A stretch of DNA of 64,000 bases, taken from positions 248,001 through 312,000 of the forward strand of contig CAWCFK010000010.1 of NCBI GenBank assembly GCA_963794685.1, given 5' to 3'. Each line of letters starts with the position of its first letter. The stretch's first letter is position 1. The notes below the pieces were generated by a model, which saw only the letters and a program-made list of their open reading frames with translations, was not told where the DNA came from and made no database searches. A program made the translations under genes and the position numbers. Shown here in pieces: positions 60,612-64,000 of the stretch. The stretch is from CAVTWH01 sp963794685. Lineage in GTDB: Bacteria; Actinomycetota; Actinomycetes; Mycobacteriales; Micromonosporaceae.

Positions 60612-63008
60612 TCAGCGGTCGCGCTGCCGACGACGACGCAGTTCGTCGCCGCCGCCCTCGCCGCCCTGGCCGCCGTCGCCGCCCTCGCCGGTACCGGCCT
60701 CGCGCGGCCGGTCGCTGCGCGGGCCACGCTCGCCACGCTCCCGGTCGCCCCGGTCACGCGGGCCGCGGTCGCCGCCCCGGCCGGCCGGACGCTCGCCACT
60801 CGCCTCTTCGGCAGGCGGCGCCTCCTCGCCCTCCGGGCGCACCTTGTCCAGGTAGATCTTGCCGCGGGCGTCGATGTCAGCGATCGACACCTCGACCTTG
60901 TCGCCCACGTTGAGGAAGTCCTCGACCCGGTCGACCCGCTTGCCGTCGCCCACCTTGGAGATGTGCAGCAGGCCGTCGCGGCCCGGCAGCAGCGAGACGA
61001 ACGCGCCGAACGCGGCCGTCTTCACCACGGTGCCGAGGAACTTGTCGCCGGTCTTCGGCATCGTCGGGTTGGCGATGGCGTTGATCCGGTCGACCGCCGC
61101 CTGGGCCGACGGCCCGTCGGTGGCGCCAACGTAGATGGTGCCGTCGTCCTCGATGGAGATGTCGGCGCCGGTCTCGTCCTGGATGGCGTTGATGGTCTGC
61201 CCCTTCGGGCCGATCACCATGCCGATCTTGTCGACCGGGATCTTCACCATGGTCACCCGTGGCGCGTACTCGGACATGCCGCCCGGGGACTCGATGGCGC
61301 CGGCCATCACGCCGAGGATCGTCTGCCGGGCGTCGTGCGCCTGCGACAGCGCGCCGGCCAGCACGTCCGACGGGATGCCGTCGAGCTTGGTGTCCAGCTG
61401 CAGCGCGGTGACGAACTCGGCGGTCCCGGCGACCTTGAAGTCCATGTCGCCGAAGGCGTCCTCGGCTCCGAGGATGTCGGTCAGCGTCACGTACTCGGTC
61501 TTGCCGTCGACCTCGTCGGAGATCAGACCCATCGCGATACCGGCGACCGAGGCCTTCAGCGGCACGCCGGCCGACAGCAGCGACATGGTGGACGCGCAGA
61601 CCGAGCCCATCGAGGTCGAGCCGTTGGAGCCGAGCGCCTCGGAGACCTGCCGGATGGCGTACGGGAACTCCTCGCGACTGGGCAGCACCGGGATCAGTGC
61701 CCGCTCGGCCAGCGCCCCGTGCCCGATCTCGCGCCGCTTCGGCGCACCGACCCGGCCGGTCTCCCCGGTCGAGTACGGCGGGAAGTTGTAGTTGTGCATG
61801 TAGCGCTTGGTCTTGGCCGGCGACAGGGTGTCCAGCGACTGCTCGAGACGCAGCATGTTCAGCGTGGTGACGCCGAGGATCTGGGTCTCGCCACGCTCGA
61901 ACAGCGCCGAGCCGTGGACCCGGGGCAGCACCAGCACCTCGGCGGTGAGCGGGCGGATGTCGCGCAGCCCGCGCCCGTCGATGCGGACCTGGTCGCGCAG
62001 CACGCGGGCGCGTACCGCCTTCTTGGTCACCGACCGGAAGGCCGCGCTGATCTCCTTCTCGCGCCCCTCGAACTGCCCGTCGAGCTGCTCGTGGGCGGCG
62101 GCCTTGAGGCGGTCGAGGGACTCCTCGCGCTCCTGCTTGCCGGCGATCTTGAGCGCCTCGGCGACCTGGTCACCGGCGGCCGCGGACACCGCCGCGAACA
62201 CGTCGTCCTGATACTCCAGGAAGACCGGGAACTGGGCGACCGGCTTCGCCGCGATGGCGGCCAGCTCGGACTGGGCCCGGCACAGCTCGCGGATGGTCGG
62301 CTTGGCGGCCTCCAGGCCACCGGCGACGATCTCCTCGGTCGGCGCGGCGGCGCCACCGGCGACCAGCGCGACGACGTGCTCGGTGGCCTCGGCCTCGACC
62401 ATCATGATGGCGACTTCACCGTCGGCGAGGGTCCGGCCGGCGACCACCATGTCGAAGGTGGCCCGGGACACCTCCTCGTGGGTCGGGAAGGCCACCCACT
62501 GCCCGTCGACGTGGGCCACCCGGGTCGCCCCGATCGGGCCGGAGAACGGCAGGCCGGAGAGCATCGTGGAGAGCGACGCGGCGTTGATGGCGACCACGTC
62601 GTAGGGGTGGCGCGGGTCGAGGGCCAGCACCGTCTCGACGACCTGGACCTCGTTGCGCAGCCCCTTGACGAAGGTCGGACGCAGCGGCCGGTCGATCAGG
62701 CGGCAGGTGAGGATGGCGTCCTCGCTGGGGCGGCCCTCCCGGCGGAAGAACGAGCCGGGAATGCGCCCGGCGGCGTACATCCGCTCCTCGACGTCGACCG
62801 TCAGCGGGAAGAAGTCGAACTGCTCCTTCGGCTGCTTGCCGACGGTGGTCGCGGAGAGGATCACCGTCTCGCCGAGCTGGGCGATGGCGGAGCCGGCGGC
62901 CTGCTGGGCGAGCCGGCCGGTGGAGAAGACGATCTCGCGGGTACCGAAGGTGCCGTTGTCGATGATCGCCGTGCTGGACTGCGGGCCGAGAGTGTTCTGC
63001 TCGGTCAT
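60612..63008 (-). CDS. pnp: polyribonucleotide nucleotidyltransferase (PNPase)
   Basis: This 798-residue enzyme is a 3'-5' phosphorolytic exoribonuclease and (p)ppGpp/poly(A) synthase, called GpsI in actinobacteria. Two RNase PH domains (GRLAQQAAGSAIAQLGETVILSATTVG; AFGDMDFKVAGTAEFVTALQLDTK) hold the phosphate site GNSTSMGS-like SNGSTSMGSVCASTMSLL. A KH domain (IGMVIGPKGQTINAIQDETGADISIEDDGTIYV) and an S1 domain (GDKFLGTVVKTAAFGAFVSLLPGRDGLLHISKV) follow. The tail is an Arg/Gly/Asp-rich low-complexity extension of about 60 residues. Confidence 0.96.
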   Translation of the reverse strand: MTEQNTLGPQSSTAIIDNGTFGTREIVFSTGRLAQQAAGSAIAQLGETVILSATTVGKQPKEQFDFFPLTVDVEERMYAAGRIPGSFFRREGRPSEDAILTCRLIDRPLRPTFVKGLRNEVQVVETVLALDPRHPYDVVAINAASLSTMLSGLPFSGPIGATRVAHVDGQWVAFPTHEEVSRATFDMVVAGRTLADGEVAIMMVEAEATEHVVALVAGGAAAPTEEIVAGGLEAAKPTIRELCRAQSELAAIAAKPVAQFPVFLEYQDDVFAAVSAAAGDQVAEALKIAGKQEREESLDRLKAAAHEQLDGQFEGREKEISAAFRSVTKKAVRARVLRDQVRIDGRGLRDIRPLTAEVLVLPRVHGSALFERGETQILGVTTLNMLRLEQSLDTLSPAKTKRYMHNYNFPPYSTGETGRVGAPKRREIGHGALAERALIPVLPSREEFPYAIRQVSEALGSNGSTSMGSVCASTMSLLSAGVPLKASVAGIAMGLISDEVDGKTEYVTLTDILGAEDAFGDMDFKVAGTAEFVTALQLDTKLDGIPSDVLAGALSQAHDARQTILGVMAGAIESPGGMSEYAPRVTMVKIPVDKIGMVIGPKGQTINAIQDETGADISIEDDGTIYVGATDGPSAQAAVDRINAIANPTMPKTGDKFLGTVVKTAAFGAFVSLLPGRDGLLHISKVGDGKRVDRVEDFLNVGDKVEVSIADIDARGKIYLDKVRPEGEEAPPAEEASGERPAGRGGDRGPRDRGDRERGERGPRSDRPREAGTGEGGDGGQGGEGGGDELRRRRQRDR

Positions 63009-63364
63009 GTGAAAGCTGTGCTCCTTGGGTCGTGGGAGCGACGCTCGGGGGAGCTACCAGGCGGGCCGGTCTTCGATCGAAGCCCGCGGGTCGCGCGCCG
63101 CGCGTGCCCGAGAGCCACTACCAAAGACCGGAGCGCCGACTGGCTCCCCTACTCGTGAGGTCGCCATCCCGTGTCGATGTTGTTCGGTCTTTCCTCATTC
63201 ATACCAGCCGGGCTGCTGCCCGGCAGGCGTTGCCGGCGGGCTACCGCCCGTCCGGCGCGCCGGACCAGGCAATGCCGGCAGGTACTGCCAGACCGGTGCA
63301 GCGGAGCCTGGCGCTGTTGCTGTTCGGGGGAGTCACCACTGCGGTGACTCCCCCGAATGTCGCG
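63009..63364. other. rpsO-pnp intergenic region, 356 bp
   Basis: No gene is recognised. On the minus strand it holds the strong hairpin directly after rpsO (63323-63357), then a region of promoter potential (GAGGAAAGACCGAACAAC near 63176-63195), and the pnp leader with several GC-rich inverted segments such as CTTCGATCGAAG (63072-63083). In many bacteria the rpsO-pnp leader is the site of RNase III cleavage and PNPase autocontrol. Confidence 0.5.
63323..63357 (-). terminator. 15-bp perfect hairpin after rpsO
   Basis: TTCGGGGGAGTCACC (63323-63337) and GGTGACTCCCCCGAA (63343-63357) pair without mismatch around a 5-base loop, 8 bp after the rpsO stop codon. No U-run follows, as is common for actinobacterial terminators. 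It may also be an RNase III processing site in an rpsO-pnp read-through transcript. Confidence 0.75.
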
Positions 63365-63634
63365 TTATCGGCGCAGGCCGAGGCGCTCGATGAGCGCACG
63401 GTAGCGTGCGATGTCCGACTTCTGCAGGTAGTTGAGCAGCCGACGGCGGCGGCCGACCAGCAGCAGCAGGCCACGCCGGCTGTGGTGGTCGTGCTTGTGC
63501 ACCTTCAGGTGCTCGGTCAGGTCCGAGATCCGCCGGGTCAGCACGGCGACCTGAACCTCGGGCGAACCGGTGTCGCCCTCCTTGGTCGCGTGCTCCTGCA
63601 TGATCTTGGTCTTGAGCTCTGCTTCGAGCGCCAT
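63365..63634 (-). CDS. rpsO: 30S ribosomal protein S15
   Basis: S15 has the usual 89 residues: MALEAELKTKIMQEHATKEGDTGSPEVQVAVLTRRISDLTEHLKVHKHDHHSRRGLLLLVGRRRRLLNYL, ending YRALIERLGLRR. It binds the 16S rRNA central domain early in assembly. The ATG at 63634 is the family start; an open stretch upstream in the same frame has no similarity. It lies between ribF and pnp as in other actinobacteria, and a strong hairpin follows. Confidence 0.97.
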   Translation of the reverse strand: MALEAELKTKIMQEHATKEGDTGSPEVQVAVLTRRISDLTEHLKVHKHDHHSRRGLLLLVGRRRRLLNYLQKSDIARYRALIERLGLRR

Positions 63635-63780
63635 AATCTCCCTTGTCTGTTCTTCGGGTGGTTGTCCGCCCCGCACCCGCGGCGTCGAGCAGGCACGCGG
63701 AGCCACCGGCGATAAACCCGGCGTCGCCAAGGCTACCAGCCTGCCCGCCAGCGACCCCTCGTCGGGGGCCGGCCGCCGGG

Positions 63781-64000
63781 TCAGGACAGCAGGGTACGGG
63801 TGTCCGCGACGTCCTGTTCGATCTGCGTCACCAGCGGCCCGATGCCGTCGTACCGGCGCATCTCGCGCAGCCGTCCGACGAAGTCCAGGGCCAGCCGCTC
63901 GCCGTACAGGTCGCCCGCGAAGTCCAGCACGTACGCCTCCACCCGGCGCTCGCGGCCGTTGAAGGTCGGGTTGGTGCCGATCGAGGTGGCCGCCGCCAGC
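63781..64000 (-). CDS. ribF: bifunctional riboflavin kinase/FAD synthetase, C-terminal part (cut by window end)
   Basis: Only the last 72 codons are in the window: AATSIGTNPTFNGRERRVEAYVLDFAGDLYGERLALDFVGRLREMRRYDGI, ending VADTRTLLS. The segment with IGTNPTF and VEAYVLDF is the flavokinase domain, where the NPTF threonine helps bind ATP-Mg, and the glutamate of VEAY is catalytic. The gene continues beyond position 64000. It sits upstream of rpsO on the same strand, the conserved order in actinobacteria. Confidence 0.92.
   Translation of the reverse strand, partial: LAAATSIGTNPTFNGRERRVEAYVLDFAGDLYGERLALDFVGRLREMRRYDGIGPLVTQIEQDVADTRTLLS

Noticed and set aside
60588..63158. An 856-codon open frame on the plus strand opposite pnp
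   Set aside because: It lies antisense to a complete PNPase. Its residue composition (Asp/Gly/Leu/Val/His-rich without motifs) is that of a shadow frame.

Overview
This is high-GC (roughly 70-75 %) actinobacterial chromosome, most likely from a Micromonosporaceae species (Micromonospora or a close relative). The support is the dense GC-rich coding, the frequent GTG starts, the many leaderless promoters of TANNNT type, an F420-type luciferase-like oxidoreductase, and a conserved minus-strand core order: ribF (partial), rpsO, pnp, an M16 peptidase, dapB, dapA, rnj, ftsK, rimO, pgsA, cinA, clgR, pspA, pspM. This resembles the mycobacterial ribF-to-pspA neighbourhood. I see no rRNA, tRNA, CRISPR array, transposase or prophage.

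Layout. 0-8.6 kb: accessory genes, many with broken frames (MFS exporter, MocR regulator with a truncated UdgX behind it, PPOX-GNAT fusion, LysE exporter), then a LuxR-type two-component system, a TipAL-like MerR regulator and a NUDIX hydrolase. 8.7-16.3 kb: a small protein, a giant Lhr helicase, a VOC protein and an S10-like peptidase. 16.4-23.3 kb: MarR with a 14-TM drug exporter, quinone oxidoreductase, F420 oxidoreductase, HxlR regulator with thioesterase, SAM hydrolase and Nei2 glycosylase. 23.4-29 kb: the pspM-pspA-clgR envelope-stress genes followed by cinA, pgsA and rimO. 29-37 kb: small membrane protein, pentapeptide protein, LtrA family protein, DUF3291 protein, polysaccharide deacetylase lipoprotein, FtsK and a YihY protein. 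37-44.3 kb: TetR/FAD monooxygenase, two related secreted or anchored proteins, rnj and dapA joined by two micro-ORFs, and an RHH/DUF4097 pair. 44.4-55.9 kb: accessory block with two tandem Hsp70-transmembrane-solute-binding chimeras, a YcaQ/AlkX-type DNA glycosylase, two GNATs and a GT87 enzyme. 55.9-64 kb: dapB, an XRE regulator with an MFS exporter, M16 peptidase, pnp, rpsO and ribF.

The most interesting observations are these. (1) Two tandem 77-bp units between dapA and rnj each encode a related 26-residue micropeptide. The four ORFs are chained by ATGA stop/start overlaps and each unit ends in a Shine-Dalgarno sequence, an architecture like the mycobacterial MIRU elements. (2) A pair of about 1150-residue proteins joins a cytoplasmic Hsp70-like ATPase domain, a repetitive linker, one membrane helix and an extracellular family-5 solute-binding domain. 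The ATPase motifs are intact in the first copy and degenerate in the second. (3) Three DNA-repair genes (lhr, nei2, ycaQ-like) carry the spaced motif expected of the RecA-independent, PafBC-type damage promoter. (4) About fifteen single-base frame breaks lie in accessory genes and none in the core genes, so they reflect either sequence error or real decay.
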